IMG/VR virus record: IMGVR_UViG_3300046810_000101
Coordinates: 62,001-126,000 of that record
Direction: 5' to 3' (one strand)
DNA length: 64,000 bases
DNA from: a virus
This document shows, piece after piece, positions 23,859-32,480 of the stretch. The stretch's first letter is position 1. Each line of letters begins with the position of its first letter. Position numbers and translations under genes: made by a program. The notes below the pieces were generated by a model, which saw nothing but the letters and a program-made list of their open reading frames with translations, was not told where the DNA came from and made no database searches.

Positions 23859-24221
23859 TTACATATCTTTTTTGCGCTTGACATCTTGGGTGTAATAGGT
23901 GATTCCCAATGCTTCCCGGACTTGCCAACCGGCGATAGCGTAACCATCAGGGGCATTCAAATAACCGTTTGCAATCAACCATTCGCCAGCGGTGACCAAA
24001 TAATGATCATCAAAACCGCTGTGCATTTCAGTTTTACCGAGTTCTTTCCAAGTATCCCCAACCCGGACGGAAATATACGCGACATGGTAGGTCGTGCCGC
24101 TATACCAGCGAACCCCCTTAATCGATATTTCATCAAATTCCGCAGACTTTTCAGTCAGGGAGACGGTGACCATAGACATTACGCCATTAATGCCACGGTG
24201 ACGGTATTCGATAGATTTCAT
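23859..24221 (-). CDS. Hypothetical protein
   Basis: 120 aa from MKSIEYRHRG. Beta-rich first half (VSLTEKSAEFDEISIKGVRWY), then VRVGDTWKELGKTEMH. Cassette promoter with -10 at 24256. Not recognised. Confidence 0.7.
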   Translation of the reverse strand: MKSIEYRHRGINGVMSMVTVSLTEKSAEFDEISIKGVRWYSGTTYHVAYISVRVGDTWKELGKTEMHSGFDDHYLVTAGEWLIANGYLNAPDGYAIAGWQVREALGITYYTQDVKRKKDM

Positions 24222-24300
24222 TTTTGAAACTCCTAAATTCGTTTGGTGTCCGGGTAGTATACAGGGGGTTGAATCAAATGCAACCCCCCTTTGCATCAAA

Positions 24301-24513
24301 TTAAAACAAAACTTTCAGGATTTCGTCAGGGGTAAACCCGGCAATCAACCGACGATAACTATCATCAGTCAACCCCATATCATGGAAGCGGGCATTTGAT
24401 ATGCCGGTTACTTTCAAAACCTTAGCTTTGAAGTCGTCGGCTATTACAGCGCCCGGTGTACCTTGAGCCAGTTCTAAGCAACATTCAATCTTGGCGTGCA
24501 TTCTGTCATTCAT
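24301..24513 (-). CDS. Hypothetical small protein
   Basis: 70 aa, helical. The segment ISNARFHDMGLTDDSYRRLIAGFTPDEI may be helix-turn-helix-like. Cassette gene, -10 at 24548. Confidence 0.65.
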   Translation of the reverse strand: MNDRMHAKIECCLELAQGTPGAVIADDFKAKVLKVTGISNARFHDMGLTDDSYRRLIAGFTPDEILKVLF

Positions 24514-24599
24514 GAATCAAACCCCTGTTTTCGTTTGGTGTAGGGTCAGTATAGCGGGTTGTGTATTTGATGCAAGCAATTTGATGCAATTATTTCAAA

Positions 24600-24695
24600 T
24601 TTTTTTGGAATTTTTATTACAGGCTCCCCCGGTGTTTGTCTCCGAGTCAAAAACCCCGCCTAGAACCAATCATAGTCTAGGCCGGGTTGTGTGTC
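24600..24695 (-). repeat. Dispersed promoter-bearing repeat, copy 3
   Basis: TTGACA-N17-TATGAT on the minus strand. The -10 sits in the loop of a GCCTAGA...TCTAGGC hairpin followed by GGGGTTTTT, so it can also terminate the 24698 gene. CTCGGAGACAAACACCGG then matches the copies near 18440-18600 and 32410. Confidence 0.6.
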
Positions 24696-24697
24696 AA

Positions 24698-24913
24698 TTA
24701 GTTTTGTTGTTTAATTGTTAGAGTGTCACCGTTCAACATTGCCACCACAAAAACCGATCCTAACCGTTTGATGATATAACGGCGGTGACAACCTTTCTCG
24801 CTTTCCCAATCCTTCAATTCCAGAACGTCGCCATATCGGCACAATTCTTTCTTGACAGTTTCCAGATGGTTGTTATTCAGTGCTTCTATGATTTGAGCTA
24901 ATTTCATGACCAT
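24698..24913 (-). CDS. Hypothetical small protein
   Basis: 71 aa. Helical N-terminus (MKLAQIIEALNNNHLETVKKELCRYG) then a beta hairpin (SVFVVAMLNGDTLTI). ATG codons exist at residues 1 and 3. Cassette gene. Confidence 0.68.
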   Translation of the reverse strand: MVMKLAQIIEALNNNHLETVKKELCRYGDVLELKDWESEKGCHRRYIIKRLGSVFVVAMLNGDTLTIKQQN

Positions 24914-24989
24914 TTTTCGATTCCCTTTGTTGGTTGGCTTTCCAAAAGTATAGCAGGGGTTGCATCAAATACAACCCCTATTTTGATTT

Positions 24990-25214
24990 TTAATAACCCC
25001 AGCTTTCGCGGGCGTACCGGTCAAGGTCGCCTAGCAGTTCTTCCTTACTTTTGTACTGGGGGCCAACCACACGCGGTACGCCTTGGGAGTTCAACACGCT
25101 TTCATGCAAGTCAACCACACGCCACAATGCATGGCCTTGATGCCAGTAGCCCAAACCAGCAAACCGGGTTTTTATAATCTTGAAAGTGCCACCTACATGC
25201 GTTGATGTGACCAT
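24990..25214 (-). CDS. Hypothetical small protein
   Basis: 74 aa. Basic beta-like N-terminus (TFKIIKTRFAGLGYWHQGHALWRVVDL) and a helical C-terminus ending ARESWGY. Cassette gene, -10 TAGAAT at 25250. Confidence 0.68.
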   Translation of the reverse strand: MVTSTHVGGTFKIIKTRFAGLGYWHQGHALWRVVDLHESVLNSQGVPRVVGPQYKSKEELLGDLDRYARESWGY

Positions 25215-25296
25215 GATTTGATTCCTTGTTTCGGTTGGTGTGTGGGGTTATTCTATCAAAACCCCCGGCGAATGCAAGGGGTTTGATGCAATTATT

Positions 25297-25509
25297 TTAA
25301 ACGCTTATCCGCAAATTCAAATGCCGACCATTCAGGGACTCTAAAACTGATTCAATCAATTGCAATTCAGCCGCCCATATTGTCGCCTGTCTTACTACTT
25401 GCGGGTTTTCATCCCGGCTTTCGTGACACACTTTTATTGCAGCTTCCCGGCTGGCCTTTGCATTTTCCAGTAGTTCGGCGGTTTGCTTTGCATTCGCGAG
25501 CTTGACCAT
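25297..25509 (-). CDS. Hypothetical helical protein
   Basis: 70 aa, almost entirely helical (MVKLANAKQTAELLENAKAS). Cassette gene with TAGAAT -10 at 25542. Confidence 0.68.
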   Translation of the reverse strand: MVKLANAKQTAELLENAKASREAAIKVCHESRDENPQVVRQATIWAAELQLIESVLESLNGRHLNLRISV

Positions 25510-25585
25510 TTTGAATCTCCTGTTTCGGTTGGTGTATGATCATTCTAGCAAGGGTTTACATCAAATGCAAACCCTTTTGCATCAA

Positions 25586-25918
25586 TTATTTTCGGATTCC
25601 GATTGTCTTGGCGACAATCCCCATAAATTCCTCATAGTCGGCCTTCGCATCTTGATCACACGCCAGCCAATCGCCAAAATTTGGGTATGGGCTTAGATAA
25701 ATTTCATCACAATCCCCCGGACGGGTTGCACACTTCGGAATCAATTCCAATGCGTAGCTGGCGGTTCCGTACACGGTTTTCAGTTCAAATGCAAACCGAC
25801 GATAACCGAAAGTTATGATTTGATCCAAACCATACATATTAAATTTCGATTTGAATTTCTTGCCGCCATTCTTGACAAAGGCCGAGACGTATGCTTTTGC
25901 CATTGGGTGCTGATTCAT
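25586..25918 (-). CDS. Hypothetical protein
   Basis: 110 aa from MNQHPMAKAY. The longer frame is only promoter sequence. An alpha/beta pattern with GYRRFAFELKTVYGTASYALEL. Cassette gene. Not recognised. Confidence 0.7.
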   Translation of the reverse strand: MNQHPMAKAYVSAFVKNGGKKFKSKFNMYGLDQIITFGYRRFAFELKTVYGTASYALELIPKCATRPGDCDEIYLSPYPNFGDWLACDQDAKADYEEFMGIVAKTIGIRK

Positions 25919-26004
25919 GTTAGAGCCTCTTTCCGGTTGGTGTAGGGTCATTATGACAGGTATTTGATGCAATGCAAGCATTTGATGCAATTATTTTCAG
26001 ATAA

Positions 26005-26027
26005 CAAAAAGCCCCTTCCGGGGCTTC
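26005..26027 (-). terminator. Terminator after 26030 gene
   Basis: AGCCCCGGAAGGGGCTTTTTGTT on the minus strand. Confidence 0.85.
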
Positions 26028-26029
26028 TG

Positions 26030-26236
26030 TTAGTTGATACCATGCAACTCCCGCCAAATATCGCTTAGATACCGTTCAACGTCGGTTATTGCGATATAGC
26101 CTTGCAGTTCACTAGGCCCGGTGAATTTGGGGCTAGCCAAGTGTGCGCGAAACGCTTGCAAACTATCATCAGCCAAGTTAATGCGGCTGGTCAATTCGTC
26201 TAGTTCGGCCTGTAGTTTGGCGGTTGGGGTTGGCAT
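26030..26236 (-). CDS. Hypothetical coiled-coil protein
   Basis: 68 aa from MPTPTAKLQAELDELTSRIN, helical with heptads; second helix YIAITDVERYLSDIWRELHG. Cassette gene, -10 at 26270. Confidence 0.68.
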   Translation of the reverse strand: MPTPTAKLQAELDELTSRINLADDSLQAFRAHLASPKFTGPSELQGYIAITDVERYLSDIWRELHGIN

Positions 26237-26311
26237 GTCCTTAGTTCCTTGTTTTTGGTTGGTATGGTCAGTATACCGACTGTACAAGCCACGTCAAGCA
26301 ATTGCATCAAA

Positions 26312-26557
26312 TTATTTTTCGATAGGCTCATAAACAAACAAGGTGCGCCCGTGGCTGTTGCGGAATTCAGAACCCGGCTTGACATCAAACCAAAAATCAT
26401 TGGCCCAAACTTGCAAAACGCCGCCGTGCCGCCGCCCGAGGTACATCACACCACCATGAACACGCACGTCAAAATAACGCCCATCAATATAAATGCCGTT
26501 CCCCTCATTCAAATGTTCCCGGATTTTCTTACTAGCTTGCATCGGTGTTAGTTGCAT
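26312..26557 (-). CDS. Hypothetical protein
   Basis: 81 aa. Starts MQLTPMQASKKIREHL, then a beta-rich segment with DVRVHGGVMYLGRRHGG. Cassette promoter -10 CATACT at 26587. Confidence 0.68.
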   Translation of the reverse strand: MQLTPMQASKKIREHLNEGNGIYIDGRYFDVRVHGGVMYLGRRHGGVLQVWANDFWFDVKPGSEFRNSHGRTLFVYEPIEK

Positions 26558-26624
26558 GGTGTTGCCTCCTTTGCTTGTCTGGGGTCAGTATGATGCAACC
26601 TAGAAGCCACGTCAAGCAATTGCA

Positions 26625-26783
26625 TCAAATATATTTCACCCATTTCAGCCACGTCATAAACCGACCGGGGGAACCACTAAACCGGAATGTCACCCTGTAC
26701 AGGGAACGCCGTCCTAGTCGGTCTGTATGCTCGCCTAGCCGAAATTGCATCATAGGCTTGTCAACATCAGGGAACCGGTTCAC
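26625..26783 (-). CDS. 52-aa basic microprotein
   Basis: GTG start (26781-26783) overlaps the stop of the 26780 gene (GTGA), with GGTGG 4 nt upstream. Strongly basic and aromatic (LGRRSLYRVTFRFSG, TWLKWVKYI). It ends at the cassette motif TTTGATGCAA. Function unknown. Confidence 0.5.
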   Translation of the reverse strand: MNRFPDVDKPMMQFRLGEHTDRLGRRSLYRVTFRFSGSPGRFMTWLKWVKYI

Positions 26784-26998
26784 GCCGCCACCGCCCCGGA
26801 CACAAGGCGCTTTAGTCGGGCTTTGCAGTTAGTCCAGCTTCGATAATCGGACGGTGTGGAACTGGTAAAAATCGGACTGTTACCCGGCAACATAAACTTT
26901 AGGTGTTTGTTCTTGGTTAGTTCCACACTATATCCGATCCCTTCGGCAAACTTGACTAGTTCGCGCATATCCGAATTTTTAATAAATTGCTTGCACAT
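26780..26998 (-). CDS. Hypothetical basic small protein
   Basis: 72 aa from MCKQFIKNSD. The sequence MRELVKFAEGIGYSVELTKNKHLKFMLPG resembles HicA-like folds (helix, then strand with KH...). It lacks clear catalytic evidence. It follows the GNAT-like gene by 2 nt. Confidence 0.6.
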   Translation of the reverse strand: MCKQFIKNSDMRELVKFAEGIGYSVELTKNKHLKFMLPGNSPIFTSSTPSDYRSWTNCKARLKRLVSGAVAA

Positions 26999-27000
26999 AG

Positions 27001-27348
27001 TTAAACCCCTTTGATTTCGTGAACTAATTCTAGAACTTGCGAACAATTCGCTAATTCATCACCTAACCGGATACTACCATAATCTTTAGATGCAACATAC
27101 CACAACTTACGGAACAATCCAGAGTTCGCATAGTCCGGGTGTGTATAGGCCGATACAATACGGCCTAGCTTGCTACTCTGAGCTTGTATCAGGATCACCG
27201 CGACGTTTCGCCCGTGAACCTGATAAACGTATCGACTAGAGCCGTTAAACGTCTTAAACAGCATTACAGACGTTCCAGCGATATAGCCCGTTTCCTTATC
27301 GGTAATGGTCGGACACTTACCGCACGGCTCTAATAGATCCTTTTCCAT
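27001..27348 (-). CDS. Small GNAT-like protein (tentative)
   Basis: 115 aa. Strands NVAVILIQAQ and RIVSAYTHPDYANSGLFRKLWYVASK resemble the V-x-P-x-Y-x-x-x-G-x-x-x-x-L acetyl-CoA region of GNAT proteins. It is shorter than usual (about 150 aa). It shares the 27800 promoter. Activity uncertain. Confidence 0.45.
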   Translation of the reverse strand: MEKDLLEPCGKCPTITDKETGYIAGTSVMLFKTFNGSSRYVYQVHGRNVAVILIQAQSSKLGRIVSAYTHPDYANSGLFRKLWYVASKDYGSIRLGDELANCSQVLELVHEIKGV

Positions 27349-27359
27349 AACTCCCCCGA

Positions 27360-27800
27360 TTAAATCGCCTTGATGATATCCGCGTTCTTTTCAAACCAGA
27401 CCGCCAACTTTTGCAGGGCTTCGGCTGGGGTCTTGCCTTTGATCTTGCGGAACTTCAAACCGGCTTCCCGCAACTGCCAAGAGCCAATGCCTTGTTGGAT
27501 TTCAAACGTTTTTGCAACCGTTCCCGAACTGTTGCCGTTAAGTTGTAACAGGAACCGCATATAACCGCTAGCATTCATCAGGATTTTAGACGCGCAATCG
27601 TCACGGCTGGCGACGTTGGCGAATTCAATTTCTACATTGTCACCCAACAACTTGCGGGGATACGCACGGGCAATAAAGAACGGGAACACTTGTTCCATTT
27701 TGTTGTTAAAGGCTTGGATACCTTCGGCGGCATTGGCTACAGCTTCGGCTATCAATTCGGCTTGGGATTTGATAACTGTTACAAAATTTTGTTCGGTCAT
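27360..27800 (-). CDS. Hypothetical protein
   Basis: 146 aa from MTEQNFVTVI. Helical N-terminus (AELIAEAVANAAEGIQAF), beta middle, and a C-terminal helix (TPAEALQKLAVWFEKNADI). First gene of the 27.8-26.6 kb operon; -10 TAAACT at 27835. Confidence 0.7.
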   Translation of the reverse strand: MTEQNFVTVIKSQAELIAEAVANAAEGIQAFNNKMEQVFPFFIARAYPRKLLGDNVEIEFANVASRDDCASKILMNASGYMRFLLQLNGNSSGTVAKTFEIQQGIGSWQLREAGLKFRKIKGKTPAEALQKLAVWFEKNADIIKAI

Positions 27801-27888
27801 GATTTTGTTTCCTGTTGTTGGTTTCGATATGGTCAGTTTACAGGGTTTTGAATCAAGGTCAAGCATTTGATGCAAATATTTTTAGAAA

Positions 27889-27914
27889 TAAAAAGCCCCT
27901 AGAATCAGGGGCTT
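27889..27914 (-). terminator. Terminator after 27919 gene
   Basis: AAGCCCCTGATTCTAGGGGCTTTTTATT, identical to that at 38141. Confidence 0.88.
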
Positions 27915-27918
27915 AGGA

Positions 27919-28128
27919 TCATTCGACTAATTCTAAGTCGTCTTGATTCCAATACTTGCAGCCGTGCAAATCTTGATCTAACCAACATTCGCCGTCGTCA
28001 CCGTAACAGGCCCGAATCTGCGCCGTGTGGTTGTCTTCCCGACCTTCTGGGCATACATGATTTAAATGGGCATGTGAACCCGGTTTCAGTCGCACTGTAT
28101 CGCCTTTCTTTAGGATTCGGTCTGCCAT
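27919..28128 (-). CDS. Hypothetical SH3/KOW-like small protein
   Basis: 69 aa. LKKGDTVRLKPGSHAHLNHVC opens like a KOW/SH3 barrel and ends KYWNQDDLELVE. Coupled to 28139. Confidence 0.6.
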   Translation of the reverse strand: MADRILKKGDTVRLKPGSHAHLNHVCPEGREDNHTAQIRACYGDDGECWLDQDLHGCKYWNQDDLELVE

Positions 28129-28138
28129 GATTAACCCC

Positions 28139-28342
28139 TTATGCCCGTGCGTATACGTTGCCGGACGTGCGAACCGATCCGCCGCGTTCGATATGAGCCG
28201 CTGTAAATGGTGCCGACAACCCGAAAGAGTGCTGAGCTACAGGCACGCCCGGATTTTCTGGGCTATCCACTTGAAAGAAGGCACCGGACAGGCTACCGCG
28301 TACCACGTTAACTATCACGCCGTTGATTTTGATCTTTTGCAT
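28139..28342 (-). CDS. Hypothetical small protein
   Basis: 67 aa, beta-rich (MQKIKINGVIVNVVRGSLSG). Promoter -10 TATACT at 28373. Not recognised. Confidence 0.66.
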   Translation of the reverse strand: MQKIKINGVIVNVVRGSLSGAFFQVDSPENPGVPVAQHSFGLSAPFTAAHIERGGSVRTSGNVYARA

Positions 28343-28414
28343 TTTGTAGCCCCTTGCTTAGTTGGTATGGTCAGTATAGCAGGGGTTGCATCAAATACAA
28401 CCCCTTTGCATCAA

Positions 28415-28663
28415 TTATTTTGCCCGGCTTGCATCTTTCATGATAACGCGACCGCTTGGGGTTGTCGCAATCACCACGTTAGCCAGCTTTTCAGGGTTGC
28501 TCGACAGGTGCTGTTTAAGGCCCGGTTGGGTCTTGCCTTCGATCACGTCACCGGCTGGGGTTTGAATGATGAAACTATAAACCGAATTCCCGTTACCAGT
28601 GGCGTGCGAGAATTCAAATTTCTTGACTTCTACTAGGTCGAAGGTTTGGCGAGTGGTTTGCAT
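28415..28663 (-). CDS. Hypothetical small protein
   Basis: 82 aa with a beta-rich first half (SVYSFIIQTPAGDVIEGKT) and SNPEKLANVVIATTPSGRVI. Cassette gene, -10 at 28697. Confidence 0.68.
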   Translation of the reverse strand: MQTTRQTFDLVEVKKFEFSHATGNGNSVYSFIIQTPAGDVIEGKTQPGLKQHLSSNPEKLANVVIATTPSGRVIMKDASRAK

Positions 28664-28727
28664 GTTCGTATTCCCTGTTTCGGTTGGTGTGAAAGAAGTA
28701 TAACAGCTATTTGATGCAATGCAAACT

Positions 28728-29072
28728 TTATTTTGAATACACGTAACCAGTCCAATCCTCGACTAATTTTAAATCCTTGCCTTCTAAATCCGTTGGATAG
28801 AACCAGTATCCCCGGTTATATTCCAGCTCGACAATACGACCGGACGGCAGTTGTATACGGGTCCGGGTGTTTAGATATGGTTCACCCTCGACAAAATCCG
28901 TTTTAGTTTCCGTTTCAGGTCGGCAGCGAGCCGCGCCCATTTCTTCGGCCACAAATACCGCTTTAGCTTCACACATTGATTTAGTCAAATGCATGGCTTC
29001 GATAGTTTCGACGGTATCCATTGGGCTTGTAGCCCCGGCAACCAAAACTAAACCCATCAATGTATACAACAT
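28728..29072 (-). CDS. Exported hypothetical protein
   Basis: 114 aa with a signal-peptide-like start (MLYTLMGLVLVAGATSP). The mature part has two Cys (MCEAK and AARCRPE) and a beta-rich tail. Periplasmic location inferred. Confidence 0.66.
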   Translation of the reverse strand: MLYTLMGLVLVAGATSPMDTVETIEAMHLTKSMCEAKAVFVAEEMGAARCRPETETKTDFVEGEPYLNTRTRIQLPSGRIVELEYNRGYWFYPTDLEGKDLKLVEDWTGYVYSK

Positions 29073-29073
29073 A

Positions 29074-29283
29074 TCAAGCCCCTTCTGTTATTGGTTTGTC
29101 CAGAATATCGACAGCGGTACAAACTGCCATATAGTCGTGTTCGCCTTTGCCGACGTTGAAAGTATTCCCGACATAATAGGCTAGGATTTCAGAATCGGTT
29201 ATTTTCCCGTTCATGCTACCACCTTCGGACCATACCGCCCCGTCTTCGCCTTTCCAGTGTGTTCTAAACGATCTTAAAGCCAT
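29074..29283 (-). CDS. Hypothetical small protein
   Basis: 69 aa from MALRSFRTHWKGEDG. The longer frame is promoter sequence. It shares a transcript with 28728. Not recognised. Confidence 0.66.
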   Translation of the reverse strand: MALRSFRTHWKGEDGAVWSEGGSMNGKITDSEILAYYVGNTFNVGKGEHDYMAVCTAVDILDKPITEGA

Positions 29284-29351
29284 GATTGAATCCCCTTGAA
29301 TATGGTTCATTCTAGCAAGGGGCTGCATTTGATGCAACCCCTATTTTTGAA

Positions 29352-29645
29352 TCAGTCCAGATAAATTTTGGTAGCGATTACGCCAGCTTCCCGCAACTTG
29401 TCGTGACCTTTGACAGTGATATACGCGAAGTGTAACAGCGATTCGCCGGGGATACTGGTACGCGAGTCGGCCCGGTTCCGTATTTCTTCGGATTCCAGTT
29501 TGATGCGCAGAGACTTGCACAGGGCTTTAACCGTGGCGTCATTCGAATTGTCCCAAACAAGGGAAAACTTTTTGTAGCAGAATTCGGAATAAATCAGTTT
29601 GTCAACCGGTTGTGCTTCGCCCATTTCAGGATAATAACCGCTCAT
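29352..29645 (-). CDS. Hypothetical protein
   Basis: 97 aa from MSGYYPEMGEAQ. Contains KALCKSLRIKLESEEIRNRADSR and a beta C-terminus. Cassette gene, TAGAAT -10 at 29686. Confidence 0.68.
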   Translation of the reverse strand: MSGYYPEMGEAQPVDKLIYSEFCYKKFSLVWDNSNDATVKALCKSLRIKLESEEIRNRADSRTSIPGESLLHFAYITVKGHDKLREAGVIATKIYLD

Positions 29646-29739
29646 TTTGTAGCCCCTTCTGGTTTGTTTTGCTTCGATATGGGTTATTCTAGCAGCTATT
29701 TGATGCAATGCAAGCATTTGATGCAATTATTTTCAGACA

Positions 29740-29769
29740 ACAAAAAGCCCCGGTTTATCTGGGGCTTTT
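29740..29769 (-). terminator. Terminator after 29783 gene
   Basis: AAGCCCCAGATAAACCGGGGCTTTTTG on the minus strand. Confidence 0.88.
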
Positions 29770-29782
29770 CAATGGTTCGCGA

Positions 29783-30055
29783 TTAGATCAGGTCGGCCAG
29801 CTTGTAACCCATTGCAGCCTCGACCATAGGCGTGATGGTCCGGGACGATTCACCGTAAACAATCACGCCACCTTTCGGCATCCATGTCAATTGGTCAGGC
29901 TTGAAAACATCAATTCGCATGATGTTATTCTTTTTCGAGTTCGCGACATACGCCCGACCATGCCCGTCTTTTTCTGCTTTTTCTTGGGCTTCGATCAACC
30001 CGGCCAGAATACGATCTTGCATTACCGGGTGTTTTAGGCTGGTTTGGGTCAACAT
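29783..30055 (-). CDS. Hypothetical protein
   Basis: 90 aa. Helical first half (MQDRILAGLIEAQEKAEKDG), then RIDVFKPDQLTWMPKGGVIVYG. -10 CATAAT at 30088. Confidence 0.68.
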   Translation of the reverse strand: MLTQTSLKHPVMQDRILAGLIEAQEKAEKDGHGRAYVANSKKNNIMRIDVFKPDQLTWMPKGGVIVYGESSRTITPMVEAAMGYKLADLI

Positions 30056-30127
30056 GATGATAATTCCGTTTCGGTTGGTATGAGTGGATTATGTTCTGAA
30101 ATAATCCACTAGTCAAGGGGTTTTAAA

Positions 30128-30325
30128 TCAAATTTGATTCAGTGTATCCGCTAGAGCTTCGGCGGCAGCCTTGCTTAGTCCGGCCTGTATACATTCGTCA
30201 GACTCGCTCATAACCATCCAGCGGCCCGACAACGGGTTAAACTCGGCCCGGTATACTACAAACTGGCCTATAACGGCGTGTAGGGGCTTAGGCGAGCTTG
30301 TAGGGGTAGACATAACCGGCAACAT
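30128..30325 (-). CDS. Hypothetical small protein
   Basis: 65 aa. The ATG at 30323-30325 has GGAG 8 nt upstream. A beta segment (GQFVVYRAEFNPLSGRWMVMS) then an Ala-rich helix. Promoter TTGACA-N16-TAGTCT (-10 at 30357). Confidence 0.65.
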   Translation of the reverse strand: MLPVMSTPTSSPKPLHAVIGQFVVYRAEFNPLSGRWMVMSESDECIQAGLSKAAAEALADTLNQI

Positions 30326-30396
30326 AGGAAAATCTCCGAAAAGTTAAAAGCAAGTCAGACTAACAGGGGTTAACCGGATGTCAACCCCTCATTTGA

Positions 30397-30672
30397 TCAA
30401 ATCTTGATCGTTTCCCATGCTTTGCCGAAGTTCCATAGGGTTTTAGGGTAGTCGCGGTTGCGCTCAAAGGCGATAAGGCTAACCATGCCGTTTGCCTCGA
30501 CAATGACAAACGCAACACTTTGAACCAAAATATTTGATTCCAACAACCGGCGAGCCGAACCGCGAGCGTCAAACATGGTAACCACAAGTTCCCGGCTTTC
30601 GATCTTGACCAGTGTATCTAGGTCAAACAATGCGCGGAGTGGGTTGGTTTTAGCTGGGAGACGAAAGGACAT
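30397..30672 (-). CDS. Hypothetical protein
   Basis: 91 aa. Contains LVTMFDARGSARRLLESNILVQ and VIVEANGMVSLIAFERN, an alpha/beta pattern. Cassette gene, -10 at 30706. Confidence 0.68.
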   Translation of the reverse strand: MSFRLPAKTNPLRALFDLDTLVKIESRELVVTMFDARGSARRLLESNILVQSVAFVIVEANGMVSLIAFERNRDYPKTLWNFGKAWETIKI

Positions 30673-30748
30673 TTTGATAACTCCGGTTCGGGTTGGTGTA
30701 TGGCTATTCTAGCAAGGGGTTACAATTGATGCAACCCCTATTTCGATT

Positions 30749-31195
30749 TTATTTCAAACCGTTAAACAGTGTTTGCAGGTTTGGTAAATTCAATTCAGAA
30801 AACAGCCAGTCGTTAGCCTGATGGATAAAATCCCCCTCATAACCCGAGCCGATAAAATCCATGCCAACCAAACCCCAGAGGGATTCGATATTGATCCATT
30901 CCTCGGTTGGAATCGGGCGAACCTGCATCACCGCCCCATAAACCCCTTGAGAGTTCACACGGGCGCGAAACGCTCTCTTTTGGCGTGCCAGTGTGGTTAC
31001 TTCGATATCCGGGTTAGCTTCCGGGTTGTAGCAGTCCCCGCAAAGATCCTCAAAACTATAATTATCGTCTTCGACCAAAACGATTCGGAACAACCCGAGC
31101 ATAAACGCCGAAGTCACACGGGTTACGTCGGTATTCTTACCCACTGTTTTCAAAACTTCTTTCGTTATGTTCTTGCCGTTGTCTGCATAGTTCAT
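30749..31195 (-). CDS. Hypothetical protein
   Basis: 148 aa. CGDC (about 53-56) may bind metal. An acidic C-terminal domain follows (EEWINIESLWGLVGMDFIGS). Cassette promoter -10 at 31228. Not recognised. Confidence 0.7.
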   Translation of the reverse strand: MNYADNGKNITKEVLKTVGKNTDVTRVTSAFMLGLFRIVLVEDDNYSFEDLCGDCYNPEANPDIEVTTLARQKRAFRARVNSQGVYGAVMQVRPIPTEEWINIESLWGLVGMDFIGSGYEGDFIHQANDWLFSELNLPNLQTLFNGLK

Positions 31196-31273
31196 GATGT
31201 TGCCCCTGTTTTGGTTGGTGTATGGTCAGTATAAAGGGTTTGCATCAATTGTCAAACCCTTTTGCATCAAATT

Positions 31274-31579
31274 TTACAAATGAGTATCCAGACCAGTGAC
31301 GCGGGTAAATTCGCTTTGCAGCATGTCGCAATAGATACCCTCGACTTTGCAAACCATTTTCAGGTTAACGCCGCGAGTGTAATAGAATTCGATGTCATAC
31401 AAATCCGCTGGGGTCAAGATGATTTTAACCAAATTGATTTTATCTTTTGCGAAATTAGAAGGCATTTTGAACTGTAGGAAGTTTTCACCACCAACAAATT
31501 GCTTGACACCACACATTACAGCGAACTTGTGGCCGCCGAGTTGTTGGCGGATGGTTTCGGCTATGATCAATTTGGACAT
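31274..31579 (-). CDS. Hypothetical protein
   Basis: 101 aa, alpha/beta, with CGVKQFVGGENFLQFKMPSNF and a Cys-containing C-terminus. Cassette gene, -10 at 31613. Confidence 0.68.
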   Translation of the reverse strand: MSKLIIAETIRQQLGGHKFAVMCGVKQFVGGENFLQFKMPSNFAKDKINLVKIILTPADLYDIEFYYTRGVNLKMVCKVEGIYCDMLQSEFTRVTGLDTHL

Positions 31580-31654
31580 TTTCGTATTCCCTGTTTTGGT
31601 TGGTGTGTGGTTAGTATAGCAGGGGTTGCATCAAATACAACCCCCTATTTGATT

Positions 31655-31858
31655 TTATTTGTGGTTCAAACGATCCAGATAGCCAGACGCATAGTAATAC
31701 GCGCCCATATTGCAAGGCTTGAACCCAACCGGGTTTTCCAAATTGAATTTTTCGATACACGCGGCCAACCCCATGCCCGCGATATCAGCAGCGGCAGATT
31801 CCCAACCTTTCATGTAGTCCGGTTGATGTTCGGTATGGGTTACAGTGCGAGGGGCCAT
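31655..31858 (-). CDS. Hypothetical small protein
   Basis: 67 aa, Ala/Tyr-rich helix (DYMKGWESAAADIAGMGLAA), then CNMGAYYYASGYLDRLN. Cassette gene, -10 at 31891. Confidence 0.68.
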   Translation of the reverse strand: MAPRTVTHTEHQPDYMKGWESAAADIAGMGLAACIEKFNLENPVGFKPCNMGAYYYASGYLDRLNHK

Positions 31859-31937
31859 TTTTGAAACTCCGGTTTGGTTGGTGTATGATCAGTATAGCAG
31901 GGGTTGCATCAAATACAACCCCTTTCTATCAAATTAT

Positions 31938-32261
31938 TTAAAAATTGTAGTCGTAGAATTTGCGCGGGGCTTCGGCTAATACATGCTTGCCGTAGGCACT
32001 GTGAAAGTAACCATCTTTACGCAACCGGCAACGAATAACCGGGGCGGATTCATCACTGGCATAAATCCATTTTTGGGTTTGTTGGTTTGTACAATGACCA
32101 GCAAAGCCACCGGGGATAATGTTCGGCTTCCAGCTTGGATCTAGGGTTGCCGTCATAGAGCGGACTTCGATAGTCTTTTCGCTTATGACCTTGACAATTT
32201 CGAATGGTTGGATATCGCTGTAACCGTGCATGTTCGCGAATTTCATTTCTGTCATGTCCAT
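31938..32261 (-). CDS. Hypothetical protein
   Basis: 107 aa, beta-rich (IQPFEIVKVISEKTIEVRSM). Contains WKPNIIPGGFAGHCTNQQTQKW, a motif I have seen in uncharacterised phage proteins. -10 TAGACT at 32298. Confidence 0.7.
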   Translation of the reverse strand: MDMTEMKFANMHGYSDIQPFEIVKVISEKTIEVRSMTATLDPSWKPNIIPGGFAGHCTNQQTQKWIYASDESAPVIRCRLRKDGYFHSAYGKHVLAEAPRKFYDYNF

Positions 32262-32383
32262 TTTATTTCTCCGGGGTTGTTTTGTTTCGATATGGTTAGT
32301 CTACGCCTAATTTGATGCAATGCAAGCATTTGATGCAAATATTTTAAAATAATTTTTGGCACATCAATTGCATAGACAAGAAT

Positions 32384-32454
32384 CATGCCAACTCAAATCT
32401 CGCCCACCCTCCCTGTTTACCTCTGAGCCTCCCCAGTAACTATAGAATAGCACA
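32384..32454 (-). repeat. Dispersed promoter-bearing repeat, copy 4
   Basis: The 34-bp block at 32421-32454 is identical to 18450-18483. CATGCCAACTCAAATCT lies at 32384-32400. Promoter TTGTAT-N16-TATTCT on the minus strand. No gene follows before the cassette of the 32261 gene. Confidence 0.72.
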
Positions 32455-32480
32455 CTCAAAACAGAATACAACCCCGGAAC

